Source: Bacteroidaceae bacterium
GTDB taxonomy: Bacteria; Bacteroidota; Bacteroidia; Bacteroidales; Bacteroidaceae
NCBI GenBank assembly: GCA_017619585.1
Contig: JAFZSA010000011.1
Location: 124,001 to 188,000 of the forward strand
Direction: 5' to 3'
Length of the DNA stretch: 64,000 nucleotides
This document shows positions 9,088 through 18,085 of the stretch, piece after piece (the stretch's first letter is position 1; every line of letters starts with the position of its first letter). The notes beneath the pieces are model-generated. The model saw only the letters and a list, made by a program, of their open reading frames with translations, was not told the DNA's origin and searched no databases. The position numbers were made by a program, and so were the translations under genes.

Positions 9088-10716
9088 TTATAAATAGAAG
9101 AGTGGTATCAGGAATACGCTCAACAAGAACACTATGATATTGAGCGGCAGACCCACTTTTACAAAATCATTGAACCTGTAACCTCCTATACCTTGTACAA
9201 TCAAGTTGGTCTGATAACCGATAGGTGTACTGAATGACGAGCTGGCAGCAAAGCAAACACATACCACAAAGGGCATGGGGTTCATACCCAACCTTTCTGA
9301 CACAGCCAATGCCAAGGGGAAAGCCAGAGCAGCTGCAGCATTGTTGGTAATCAGTTCGGTAAAGATATTGGTAATGAGGAACAGAGCCGCCAAAATGATG
9401 TATATTCCATACGAGCTGTCACCTACAGCATCCGTCAACGAGATAATGTATCTGGCTACAAAGTCGGCAAAACCCGACTTGGTCATTGCCGCACTGATGG
9501 CAAAGGCGCAGGCAATGGTAATGAGCACATCCCACGAGAAGTACTTAGTGTACTTGCGCGGATTAAACATCTTGGTCCATGCCATGATGATGGTAGTCAC
9601 GCAGGCAAAGAAGAACATATCCAGCTTTATGAACTTGAAGTGATCCGTTACAATGGGCAGTTCACCCACAGTAGCTCCGATAATCATCATCACCAGCAAG
9701 CCCAAGGCAAACCAACGTTTCTTAGTACCCATAGGAGGCTCATAATCTCCAACACGGTTTATCATCCAGAATACCCTACTGTCACCCCATGCCTTCATAA
9801 AACCTTCCTCAGCATCTATAATCAGTGTATCCTCATGTGTAAGGGGCGAGTGCATATAATCACCCTGCACAATAGCACCGTTTCTGCGAATGGCACGTAC
9901 ATGAGCTCCGTAATGCAGGAAGAAATCAAATTCGTGAAGTGTCTTGCCCAATCCGGGGAAACGGTTACTGAGCATTACCTCGAAGCGGTTCATACCTGGA
10001 GCTATATTCAAATCCTCGGCATCTTCCTCGGACTTACGCTCATCCGGCAACAGGTATTTAGAGAAGAATATCAGATAGACCAGACCTGCCAAGGCTATGA
10101 AAACACCCACCTTGGTCAACTCGAACATATGCATACCGTCAACACCGTTCTGCACAAGGATGCCTTTAACCTTTCCGGCTGACTCCTCAAAGGTGGTCAT
10201 CTCGTCCTTATACTCCTGCAGAAGCATTCCATGCAGCACCAGATTGGTAGTGGTACCTATCAGCGTACAGATACCGCCCAAAACGGTAGCGTAGCTCAAG
10301 GGAATAAGGAATTTTGTGGATGGCAGCTTCATCTTATGCGCCCAGTTCTTAATCATTGGGGCAAAGATAACCACCACTGGAGTATTGTTAAAGAAGGCTG
10401 AAATAAACGAGACAATGGGAAAGAAACGCATGTTCACCTTCGTAATGGAAACACTCTTGGTAGGTAGCATTCTGAATACCATGCGCTCCAGCAGACCACT
10501 CTTACGAACACCCTCACTGACCAGATATAGCAGAGCCACCGTTATCATTCCCTTATTAGAGAAGCCCTTCAGCGCCTCCTCCGGATTGATGATGCCGGCA
10601 CAAAGCAACAAAACCACAGCCGTAAACAATATCAAGCCGGGGCGAAGCATCTCCCTCATCAGTGCCATCAGCATCAGCACAATGACACACGCCATAAATA
10701 TCAGTTCGAATGTCAT
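9088..10716 (-). CDS. SLC13/DASS-family transporter, probable sulfate permease
   Basis: This inner-membrane carrier of 542 residues has about ten or more hydrophobic segments on both sides of a soluble TrkA-C-like domain (roughly residues 225-295). The DASS signatures SFISAFFNNTPVV and FTELITNNAAAALAFPLAL are clear; the latter is the usual substrate-site SNN-type motif in its TNN form. A longer frame begins with TTG at 10755, inside the carB terminator, so I chose ATG 10716 (MTFELIFMACVIV). It is the first gene of the sulfonation operon, which makes sulfate the most likely substrate; other anions cannot be excluded. Confidence 0.86.
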   Translation of the reverse strand: MTFELIFMACVIVLMLMALMREMLRPGLILFTAVVLLLCAGIINPEEALKGFSNKGMITVALLYLVSEGVRKSGLLERMVFRMLPTKSVSITKVNMRFFPIVSFISAFFNNTPVVVIFAPMIKNWAHKMKLPSTKFLIPLSYATVLGGICTLIGTTTNLVLHGMLLQEYKDEMTTFEESAGKVKGILVQNGVDGMHMFELTKVGVFIALAGLVYLIFFSKYLLPDERKSEEDAEDLNIAPGMNRFEVMLSNRFPGLGKTLHEFDFFLHYGAHVRAIRRNGAIVQGDYMHSPLTHEDTLIIDAEEGFMKAWGDSRVFWMINRVGDYEPPMGTKKRWFALGLLVMMIIGATVGELPIVTDHFKFIKLDMFFFACVTTIIMAWTKMFNPRKYTKYFSWDVLITIACAFAISAAMTKSGFADFVARYIISLTDAVGDSSYGIYIILAALFLITNIFTELITNNAAAALAFPLALAVSERLGMNPMPFVVCVCFAASSSFSTPIGYQTNLIVQGIGGYRFNDFVKVGLPLNIIVFLLSVFLIPLFYL

Positions 10717-10721
10717 AACGT

Positions 10722-10752
10722 GGACAAAGATATCAAGAAAAATGGTATCTCC
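10722..10752 (-). promoter_or_regulatory. Possible promoter of the sulfonation operon
   Basis: On the minus strand a TATCTTTG element lies only about 8 nt before the ATG at 10716. A CTTG (three of four matches to TTTG) lies 20 bp further upstream, inside the 3' arm of the carB terminator. If real, the mRNA would be nearly leaderless. Confidence 0.4.
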
Positions 10753-10781
10753 CAAGAAAAACCGAGGGAAATACCATTTTT
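10738..10781 (-). terminator. Intrinsic terminator after carB
   Basis: Two 16-bp arms (10738-10753 and 10766-10781) pair with a single G-T wobble around a 12-nt loop. Read on the minus strand the stem ends in TTTTTC. It lies 43 bp past the carB stop. Confidence 0.85.
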
Positions 10782-10823
10782 AGAACTCAGAAGTTTTTCT
10801 TCTAAGCTATGTAGAAGAATTCC

Positions 10824-13800
10824 TTAATACTCGTTCCAGCTCTTGATTGCCAAATCATCCTGACTGAGTGTGCAGAATGCCTCAATGAAAGCACTTGCCA
10901 GACGGGCGTTTGTAATCAGAGGAATATTGTGGTCGATGGCACCACGACGAATCTTATAACCGTTTGTCAACTCACGCTCAGTGTGGTTCTTAGGAATGTT
11001 GACAACCAAGTCGAACTTGTGGTCAGCAATCATCTTCATCACATTCTCACGACCGTTGCTGTTATCCTCATCAGGCCAGTTTACAGGGATAGCCTTGGCA
11101 CCGTTATCGTTCAGGAACTTAGCAGTACCCTCGCTGGCATAGATGGTATAACCTGCCTTGGTAAGCATACGTGCGCCATCCAGCAGAGCTACCTTCTCCT
11201 TAGCCTCACCACTTGAAATCATGATGCCCTTGTCCTTGCTAGGAATCTTATAGCCTGTAGCAATGAGTGAGTTCATCAAAGCCTCCTCGAAGGTGTCGCC
11301 CAAGCAACCAACCTCACCGGTACTGCTCATGTCAACGCCCAAGATGGGGTCAGTGTTCTGCAGACGGTTGAAGCTGAACTGGCTGGCCTTCACACCAATG
11401 CGGTCAATATCGAAGGCGCTCTTGTCAGGCTGTGTATAAGGAGCATCCAACATGATGCGGGTTGCTGTATCAATGAAGTTACGCTTCAGCACCTTGCTGA
11501 CAAATGGGAATGAACGGCTGGCACGCAGGTTACACTCAATAACCTTCACATCACGACCCTTAGCCAGATACTGGATGTTGAAGGGACCACTGATGTTCAG
11601 TTCCTTGGCAATGGCACGTGAAATCTTCTTGATCTGACGTGCTGTAGCAAAGCTGATCTGCTGAGCGGGGAATGTCATGGTAGCATCACCAGAGTGTACA
11701 CCGGCAAACTCTACATGCTCTGAGATAGCATACTCAACTACCTCACCGCACTTGGCAACAGCATCAAACTCTATCTCATTGGTATCCTGCATGAACTGGC
11801 TGATAACAACAGGGTATTCCTTGCTGACCTCGCTAGCCAACTCCAGGAAGCGCTTCAGCTCCTCATCGTTATGGCAAACGTTCATGGCAGCACCAGAGAG
11901 TACGTAAGAAGGACGAACCAATACGGGGTATCCAACCTCATCAACGAACTTCTTCACGTCGTCCATAGATGTCAGGGCACTCCACTTAGGCTGGTCAATG
12001 CCCAGCTGGTCAAGCATAGCAGAGAACTTGTTACGGTTCTCAGCGCGGTCAATGCTGACAGGACTTGTACCCAGGATGGGCACGCTCTGACGATAGAGCT
12101 TCATAGCCAGGTTGTTAGGAATCTGACCACCCACGCTGACGATTACACCGTTGGGGTTCTCCAAGTCGATAACATCCAATACACGCTCGAAAGACAACTC
12201 ATCAAAGTACAGACGGTCGCACATATCGTAGTCGGTACTTACGGTCTCGGGGTTGTAGTTAATCATGATTGACTTGTAACCCAACTTGCGAGCAGTCTGG
12301 ATAGCATTTACTGAACACCAGTCGAACTCAACACTTGAACCAATACGGTATGCACCTGATCCCAGTACGATTACTGACTTCTCGTTCTTGTAGTAGTTTA
12401 CATCATAACCTTCTGTAGCATAGGTCATGTACAGGTAGTTGGTCAGGTCGGGATGCTCGCTGGCAACAGTGGGGATACGCTTAACGGCGGGAACAACGCC
12501 CTCCTTAATACGACGTGCACGTACTGCCAGATTCTCCTTCTCCATATTACCGGTTGTGGGCTTCAGAACGAAGCGGGCAATCTGGAAGTCAGAGAAGCCC
12601 AATACCTTGGCCTTCTTCAATACCTCTGTAGGAAGTTCCTCCAATGAGTTATAGCCTTCCAGAACAGCCTTGAAGTCCACAATATTCTTCATACGCTCTA
12701 TGAACCAAGGATCAATCTTGGTCAACTCATAGATACGTTCTACGGTATATCCTTCTTCCAAAGCCTGAGCAATGGCAAAGATACGCAGGTCAGTGGGGTT
12801 AGCCAACTCCTCGTCCAAATCCTGGAACTTCACATGGTCGTTACCCACGAATCCGTGCATACCCTGACCTATCATACGCAAGCCCTTCTGAATCATCTCC
12901 TCGAAGCTGCGACCGATACTCATAATCTCACCTACAGACTTCATGCTGGAACCAATCTTACGGCTTACACCGGCGAACTTGGTGAGGTCCCAACGGGGAA
13001 TCTTACAAATCAGGTAGTCCAGTGAGGGAGCTACGTATGCAGAGTTGGTTGTACCCATCTCGCCAATCTGGTCAAGGGTGTAACCCAATGCTATCTTAGC
13101 AGCAACGAAGGCCAAAGGATAACCGGTAGCCTTAGAAGCCAGGGCAGAAGAACGACTCAGACGAGCGTTGATCTCAATGATACGGTAGTCGTTGGTCTCA
13201 GCATTGAAGGCATACTGGATGTTACACTCACCAACGATGTTCAAGTGGCGGACACACTTAACGGCTATATCCTGCAGCATCTTCACCTGCTCGTCAGTCA
13301 AAGAACAAGTAGGAGCTACTACGATAGACTCACCGGTGTGGATACCCAGGGGATCAAAGTTCTCCATTGAAGCAACGGTGAAGCAGTGGTCGTTAGCATC
13401 ACGGATTACCTCGAACTCAATCTCCTTCCAACCCTTCAGGCACTCTTCAACCAGAACCTGAGGTGCAAAGGTGAAGGCACTCTCTGCAATCTCACGGAAA
13501 GTCTTCTCGTCAGGGCAAACACCACTACCCAGACCGCCCAGTGCATAAGCAGAACGGATCATGATGGGGAAGCCAATCTTACGTGCTGCAGCAACAGCTG
13601 AATCCATATCCTCGCAAGCCTCAGATACGGGCACCTTCAGGTCAACCTTTTTCAACTCCTTTACGAAGAGGTCGCGGTCCTCTGTATTCATGATAGCCTC
13701 AACTGAAGTACCCAGTACCTGAACGCCGTACTCCTTCAGCACACCGCTCTGATAAAGTTCTGTACCTACATTCAGACCTGTCTGTCCGCCCCATGCCAGC

Positions 13801-14054
13801 ATAATGCCATCAGGACGCTCCTTCTTGATAATCTCAGTAATAAAATGAGGAGTGATGGGAAGGAAATAAACCTTGTCGGCAATACCTTCGCTTGTCTGTA
13901 TGGTTGCTACATTGGGATTCACCAGCACAGAGTAGATGCCTTCTTCTCTCAGTGCTTTCAATGCCTGACTACCAGAGTAGTCAAACTCACCGGCCTGACC
14001 AATCTTCAACGCGCCAGAACCCAGTACAAGTACTTTCTTCAGTTTCAGTTTCAT
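10824..14054 (-). CDS. carB: Carbamoyl-phosphate synthase large subunit (CarB)
   Basis: CarB forms carbamoyl phosphate from bicarbonate, ATP and ammonia delivered by the small subunit, feeding arginine and pyrimidine synthesis. The protein of 1076 residues has the full-length duplicated layout. Each half opens with a VLGSGxxxIGQxxEFDYS-type motif: VLGSGALKIGQAGEFDY at the N-terminus and VLGSGAYRIGSSVEFDW near 560. Two ATP-grasp domains and a C-terminal MGS-like regulatory domain (IMISSGEAKEKVALLDGAR) follow. carA is not in the window. A promoter, short ORF and terminator-like hairpin upstream suggest attenuation. Confidence 0.97.
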   Translation of the reverse strand: MKLKLKKVLVLGSGALKIGQAGEFDYSGSQALKALREEGIYSVLVNPNVATIQTSEGIADKVYFLPITPHFITEIIKKERPDGIMLAWGGQTGLNVGTELYQSGVLKEYGVQVLGTSVEAIMNTEDRDLFVKELKKVDLKVPVSEACEDMDSAVAAARKIGFPIMIRSAYALGGLGSGVCPDEKTFREIAESAFTFAPQVLVEECLKGWKEIEFEVIRDANDHCFTVASMENFDPLGIHTGESIVVAPTCSLTDEQVKMLQDIAVKCVRHLNIVGECNIQYAFNAETNDYRIIEINARLSRSSALASKATGYPLAFVAAKIALGYTLDQIGEMGTTNSAYVAPSLDYLICKIPRWDLTKFAGVSRKIGSSMKSVGEIMSIGRSFEEMIQKGLRMIGQGMHGFVGNDHVKFQDLDEELANPTDLRIFAIAQALEEGYTVERIYELTKIDPWFIERMKNIVDFKAVLEGYNSLEELPTEVLKKAKVLGFSDFQIARFVLKPTTGNMEKENLAVRARRIKEGVVPAVKRIPTVASEHPDLTNYLYMTYATEGYDVNYYKNEKSVIVLGSGAYRIGSSVEFDWCSVNAIQTARKLGYKSIMINYNPETVSTDYDMCDRLYFDELSFERVLDVIDLENPNGVIVSVGGQIPNNLAMKLYRQSVPILGTSPVSIDRAENRNKFSAMLDQLGIDQPKWSALTSMDDVKKFVDEVGYPVLVRPSYVLSGAAMNVCHNDEELKRFLELASEVSKEYPVVISQFMQDTNEIEFDAVAKCGEVVEYAISEHVEFAGVHSGDATMTFPAQQISFATARQIKKISRAIAKELNISGPFNIQYLAKGRDVKVIECNLRASRSFPFVSKVLKRNFIDTATRIMLDAPYTQPDKSAFDIDRIGVKASQFSFNRLQNTDPILGVDMSSTGEVGCLGDTFEEALMNSLIATGYKIPSKDKGIMISSGEAKEKVALLDGARMLTKAGYTIYASEGTAKFLNDNGAKAIPVNWPDEDNSNGRENVMKMIADHKFDLVVNIPKNHTERELTNGYKIRRGAIDHNIPLITNARLASAFIEAFCTLSQDDLAIKSWNEY

Positions 14055-14091
14055 ATTCTTTTTCTATATCGTTAAATGTATAATTTCCTAT

Positions 14092-14134
14092 AAAAAAAAG
14101 ACCACCTAACCGATTTTAACATCGGAGGTGGTCT
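14092..14134 (-). terminator. Terminator-like hairpin in carB leader (attenuator candidate)
   Basis: AGACCACC (14099-14106) pairs with GGTGGTCT (14127-14134), with an inner CCGAT/ATCGG stem. On the minus strand eight T residues follow directly. It lies between a strong promoter and carB, 37 bp before the carB ATG, so transcription into carB must pass through it. It could also end the upstream gene's transcript. Confidence 0.75.
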
Positions 14135-14143
14135 ATATTTCTT

Positions 14144-14191
14144 TTACTTTTTATGTGATGTTCTTGGTTGTCCCATAAACGCTCTTTTCAT
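14144..14191 (-). CDS. Possible 15-aa leader peptide upstream of carB
   Basis: An ATG at 14191 opens a 15-codon frame, MKRAFMGQPRTSHKK, whose stop lies 9 nt before the terminator-like hairpin. That geometry suits a translated attenuator. The weakness is that the predicted transcription start is only a few bases before the ATG, so translation would be leaderless or use the internal ATG (MGQPRTSHKK). No codon run points clearly to an amino acid. Its existence as a translated peptide is speculative. Confidence 0.3.
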   Translation of the reverse strand: MKRAFMGQPRTSHKK

Positions 14192-14200
14192 TTTCGGGTG

Positions 14201-14231
14201 CAAAATTACAACATAATTTTTGACCCGCAAA
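14201..14231 (-). promoter_or_regulatory. Promoter driving the carB leader
   Basis: TTTG (14228-14231), 19 bp, TAATTTTG (14201-14208) on the minus strand is an exact consensus. It implies a leader of about 140 nt before carB. Confidence 0.8.
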
Positions 14232-14261
14232 ATAATCCGTTCTTTTTTTTCTTTACAACCT

Positions 14262-16766
14262 TTATTTTTTGTTCATCAGCACCTTCATCCAGTAGCCGCC
14301 GATTACAGAACGGGCCTTAAAGCCTGTCATTCTACCCGTTTTGGTATCGTGCCAGTCAGAGATGGGAACACGGCTCTCGGTCTCGTTGATATACTTGTAC
14401 AACGGGTCTACAAACTTCTGGAAGTCCTTGTCTGTCTGCGCCATAGCGGCAGTCCACATAATCCAGTCGCTCTTAGTGTAGTCCTTGCGGCAGTCAAGGG
14501 GCAGACCATATTCATTCTGCTTGGTCAGGTAGTACTTGATTTCTGTCTGCATGGCATTGTTGGGAATTATGCCTGTATTCCACAGTTTATCCCATACCAT
14601 ATTATATTTCTGACTCCAGGTATCCTTGCCAGCGCCGTAAGCCAACTCGTAGTGGTCACCCACCTTGGTCTCTTTCTCCCAGGCAGCAGCCATCTCCTTA
14701 GCCTTGGCATTATACTTCTGGTAAACATCGTCCAGTCCCTTCATCTTGGCAATCTCTGCATATCCTGCAACACCCATGATTGCCTTGATAGCCAGGTTAC
14801 AGTTGCCTGCCCAATGACCGGCAAAGTCATCGGTACAAAGCTGGTTGGCAGGATGCAGACCATTCTCAACCAAGTAGTCTGCCCACGTGGTGATGATATT
14901 CCAATACTTATCTATATATAAGGTATTACCTTCCTGCTTACAGATCTGTGCAGCCAGGGTTATCATGTTACCTGCTTCCTCAAGGGGCATATCGCCACCA
15001 TAAACCTGCTTGTTGGCCTTGGGATACTGACCCAGGTCATGAGCAGCAAAGGGCTTTGTCCAACGACCTGTATAACTGTACTCGAAGATAGAAGTCATCA
15101 TACCCTTCTGCAGCTCAGGATTGTAGCAGAGGTACAAGGGAGCCTCGGGGTATGTCAGGTCAACGGTATTCACACAACCGTTGGAATTATTCTCCTTAGA
15201 GAAGAAGAGCACATTACCGTCACAATCCTTGAAGAGCTTGTGGGCAGCATTCACATGACGGTAAGAGCCGCTCAGAATCTCGGCAAACTTCACACCGCCT
15301 GCAGCCAAAGCATCATCATAGATGGTCTTGTCCATCTGACGGCAGCGCTGCATAATGCTGGTATAGTTACCTGACATGCGGTCGAACATATCAAAGATGC
15401 TGACGTTACCCTCATGGGCCCAGTAGCCCTTGTAGCGCTTGTAGAAGTATTCTATATCCCAAATCTCATCGTAACCTATCATGGCAAAGCTGCTGCCCTG
15501 AGTGGTAGAACCGAAGTCGTGTACGTATGCCAGTGTAGGCAGCGAAACCTGTTTCTGACAAACTACCTCGCGCTCACCACGAGGCAGACGGCCATCTGCC
15601 AGGAATTGTGTCTTGACATCGTTGTCAGAAGCCAGTGCCAGACGTCCGTTTACACCAGACAGATAAACATAACCCCAGTCTATGCAGATGCCGTCACCCG
15701 TCTTTGCCAGAATGGGCTGCTCTATGGTACCGGCCTTCAGATACTGCTTACCATTCTTGAAGACCCTGTTTGAGATAGTGGGCTGATGAACCTTATTAAC
15801 AGCCATCTGAGGTGTAGTGGAAACATAGAACTGAACGTTGTGCTTCTGTCCGTCTGTTGAACGTACCTGATAAGAGATATAGTTGATGGGAGCAGATAGC
15901 AGGTCATAGTCGTCTATGATATGGGGAGCTGTAAAGACCACATCCAGTTCAACAGGTCCGCACGCGAAAGTATAATAGGTATTACAAGCCAGCACATCCA
16001 CGCTCTTCTGCTGGGCAGTCTTGATGCTCTCGTTACCTTTGGCAATGTTACGGAAAACGCCAAAGTCAACCAATGCGCCACCCGTCTTATTATAACAATG
16101 TACAGCAAAGACGTTCTTTCCCTGCTTCAGAAGACTGCGCTTCTCTCCATCCAGACGGACAACCACGCCATCAACATAATCCATAATACCTGTAGCGGCT
16201 TTCTTGCCATTGATATAGATTTCGCATGCATCATCATGCGAGAAGATCAGATACAGGTCGCCTTCAAGCTGGCTGGAAGTCAGTTCCACAGTACGGCGTA
16301 CCCATATATGGTCATCCTCCTTGGTCCAAGGGGTGCGTATATTATCATAATTGTCAGAACCGAAGGCACCCTTGCCTGTCTTCCATGCCGAGGAGTTGAA
16401 GTCGGGCTTCATCCAATCGTCTGATGGCTTCTCTGAGGTATACAGGGCTTCCCATTCTGCTTCGTTGGACATAGGTATCACACTCTCCATCAGCGTACGC
16501 TGGGCAGCTCCCATCCAACGGTAGGTTGTACCATCCACGCGTAGCAGACCCTCCAGGGGCTTCTCGTCGTTGGTCCAGTGGCGTGTAGAACCGTCAGTCA
16601 GATTGTCATACGGACTCCAAATTGAAAAGTATGGGTCGCTGACTATCAGAGGTACACTGGGTAATCTCAGGTTTGTCTGCTTGTAAGGTTTAAAGAACTC
16701 TGCACTCTGGGCCCATCCCATCATGCATACTGCCGCAAGGGCAAAGGTTAGAAAATTTCTTTTCAT
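14262..16766 (-). CDS. Secreted DUF4965/DUF1793-family glutaminase-like protein
   Basis: The 834-residue protein has a signal peptide (MKRNFLTFALAAVCMMGWAQ) and is exported. I recognise the Bacteroidetes architecture related to fungal glutaminase GtaA: an N-terminal DUF4964-like stretch (LRLPSVPLIVSDPYFSIWS), a jelly-roll DUF5127-like region, then DUF4965 and DUF1793 helical repeats ending in WHDTKTGRMTGFKARSVIGG. The role in Bacteroides relatives is annotated as glutaminase, but evidence for the substrate is thin, and a glycoside hydrolase-like role is possible because of the (alpha/alpha) toroid fold. It sits 9 bp downstream of the aldo/keto reductase gene and probably shares its promoter. 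Confidence 0.85.
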   Translation of the reverse strand: MKRNFLTFALAAVCMMGWAQSAEFFKPYKQTNLRLPSVPLIVSDPYFSIWSPYDNLTDGSTRHWTNDEKPLEGLLRVDGTTYRWMGAAQRTLMESVIPMSNEAEWEALYTSEKPSDDWMKPDFNSSAWKTGKGAFGSDNYDNIRTPWTKEDDHIWVRRTVELTSSQLEGDLYLIFSHDDACEIYINGKKAATGIMDYVDGVVVRLDGEKRSLLKQGKNVFAVHCYNKTGGALVDFGVFRNIAKGNESIKTAQQKSVDVLACNTYYTFACGPVELDVVFTAPHIIDDYDLLSAPINYISYQVRSTDGQKHNVQFYVSTTPQMAVNKVHQPTISNRVFKNGKQYLKAGTIEQPILAKTGDGICIDWGYVYLSGVNGRLALASDNDVKTQFLADGRLPRGEREVVCQKQVSLPTLAYVHDFGSTTQGSSFAMIGYDEIWDIEYFYKRYKGYWAHEGNVSIFDMFDRMSGNYTSIMQRCRQMDKTIYDDALAAGGVKFAEILSGSYRHVNAAHKLFKDCDGNVLFFSKENNSNGCVNTVDLTYPEAPLYLCYNPELQKGMMTSIFEYSYTGRWTKPFAAHDLGQYPKANKQVYGGDMPLEEAGNMITLAAQICKQEGNTLYIDKYWNIITTWADYLVENGLHPANQLCTDDFAGHWAGNCNLAIKAIMGVAGYAEIAKMKGLDDVYQKYNAKAKEMAAAWEKETKVGDHYELAYGAGKDTWSQKYNMVWDKLWNTGIIPNNAMQTEIKYYLTKQNEYGLPLDCRKDYTKSDWIMWTAAMAQTDKDFQKFVDPLYKYINETESRVPISDWHDTKTGRMTGFKARSVIGGYWMKVLMNKK

Positions 16767-16775
16767 TACTGAATT

Positions 16776-17732
16776 TTATTTGGTTAATTTGTTGATTTGT
16801 TCAAATTCCTCGGTTGTAAAGGGAGCCGACTCCATAGCCTTCAGATTGCTTCGTAACTGCTCTGGCGAACTGGCACCAACAATTACACTTGTTACGCCCT
16901 TCTGCTGCAATACCCATGCAAGTGCCATGGTAGCTAAGCTCTCACCACGCTGAGCGGCTATTTCATTCAGCGCCCTGATCTGGGCGAGACGTTCAGGCGT
17001 CAGGGCATCAGCATTCAGGAAACGTGGATCATGAGCTATACGGCTGTCCTCGGGAATACCATTCAGGTAACGGTCTGTGAGCAAACCCTGCGCCAATGGC
17101 GAGAAGGATATGAATCCTACCCCATTCTCCTGACATTGCTTCACTATCCCTTCCTGCTGGGGTACTCTATCCAGAAGATTCAGCCTGCCCTGATAAATCA
17201 GACAAGGCACATCTCTGTCTTTCAGATATTTGTACCCGAAACATGCTGCCGTCAGAGGCCAGCGACTCAGACCTACATACAACGCCTTTCCCTGACGCAC
17301 CACATCCACCAGCGTTTGCAGTGTCTCTTCAAGCGGAGTATTGGGGTCGTAACGATGACAATAGAAAAGGTCAACATACTCCAGATTCATACGTTTCAGG
17401 CTTTGGTTCAGGCTGGCAACAAGGTGTTTCCTTGACGCCCACGAACCATAAGGACCTTTCCACATATCGTATGCCGCCTTGGTAGAGATAAACAATTCAT
17501 CCCTATGAGCACAGAAGTCACTACGCATCATACTGCCCATGAAATATTCTGCTGCTCCAGGTTCCGGACCGTAGTTGTTAGCAAGATCAAAGTGGGTAAT
17601 ACCGCATTCAAAGGCCGTCAGCGCAATTGCCCTGGACGTTTCATAAGGTGTGAGGCATCCAAAGTTATGCCACATACCCAGGCTAATCTCAGGCAGCAGC
17701 ACACCGCTCTGCCCGCATCTACGGTACATCAT
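16776..17732 (-). CDS. Aldo/keto reductase, YghZ (L-glyceraldehyde 3-phosphate reductase) type
   Basis: This NADPH-dependent TIM-barrel oxidoreductase has 318 residues. The N-terminus MMYRRCGQSGVLLPEISLG and the segment LGMWHNFG, then GITHFDLANNYGPEPGAAE, closely resemble E. coli YghZ. Catalytic Asp and Tyr lie in the FDLANNYG stretch, a Lys in STKAAYDMWKGPYG and a His in FYCHRYD. YghZ reduces aldehydes such as methylglyoxal and L-glyceraldehyde 3-phosphate; substrate here is inferred. The frame extends 31 codons upstream, but the promoter is inside that stretch, so the ATG at 17732 (or 17729) is preferred. Confidence 0.9.
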   Translation of the reverse strand: MMYRRCGQSGVLLPEISLGMWHNFGCLTPYETSRAIALTAFECGITHFDLANNYGPEPGAAEYFMGSMMRSDFCAHRDELFISTKAAYDMWKGPYGSWASRKHLVASLNQSLKRMNLEYVDLFYCHRYDPNTPLEETLQTLVDVVRQGKALYVGLSRWPLTAACFGYKYLKDRDVPCLIYQGRLNLLDRVPQQEGIVKQCQENGVGFISFSPLAQGLLTDRYLNGIPEDSRIAHDPRFLNADALTPERLAQIRALNEIAAQRGESLATMALAWVLQQKGVTSVIVGASSPEQLRSNLKAMESAPFTTEEFEQINKLTK

Positions 17733-17760
17733 TTTCGTTATTTCAGTGGTTAATTCGCGG

Positions 17761-17792
17761 CAAAGGTACTGAAAGAAACCCGCTTTTGCAAG
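17761..17792 (-). promoter_or_regulatory. Promoter for aldo/keto reductase-DUF4965 operon
   Basis: Minus-strand CTTG (17789-17792), 20 bp, TACCTTTG (17761-17768), about 30 bp before the ATG. The -33 box has one mismatch. Confidence 0.7.
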
Positions 17793-17823
17793 TTTGCGAG
17801 CAAGAAATCTCACTTTCAGCGAC

Positions 17824-17967
17824 ACGGCGTTTCTCTATTGGTAATACGGCATGTCTCTGACAGCAAAACGGCATATCTCTCATAACGAGACTATTTGATG
17901 CATAAAGTCCGTAGGCTTCGGACTCGCAGTCCGCCACGTACGGACTCACTGTCCGTAAGGTACGGAC
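17824..17967. repeat. Two adjacent 22-bp tandem arrays
   Basis: ACGGC(A/G)T(N)TCTCT recurs at 17824, 17846 and 17868. A hairpin unit with GTCCG and CGGAC arms recurs at 17907, 17929 and 17951, with arm partners at 17919, 17941 and 17963. Every spacing is exactly 22 bp, about two helical turns. The arrays occupy most of the gap between the aldo/keto reductase promoter and the FadL terminator. Confidence 0.8.
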
Positions 17968-18013
17968 AAATCGCTAAAACGAGGGAACAAAATTACAAAT
18001 GTTAGCGTTATAA

Positions 18014-18047
18014 CAAAAAAAGGCCCCCGCCATCACGACGGGAGCCT
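18014..18047 (-). terminator. Intrinsic terminator after FadL-like gene
   Basis: AGGCTCCCG and CGGGGGCCT arms (18021-18047) are followed on the minus strand by seven T residues. It is placed 39 bp past the FadL-like stop. Confidence 0.85.
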
Positions 18048-18085
18048 AAGAAGTAAAACTAACATTAAATATTCTTGTCTACAAT

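Noticed and set aside
17743..17949. Minus-strand frame of 68 codons
   Set aside because: It runs across the 22-bp arrays and the aldo/keto reductase promoter and has no homologous features.
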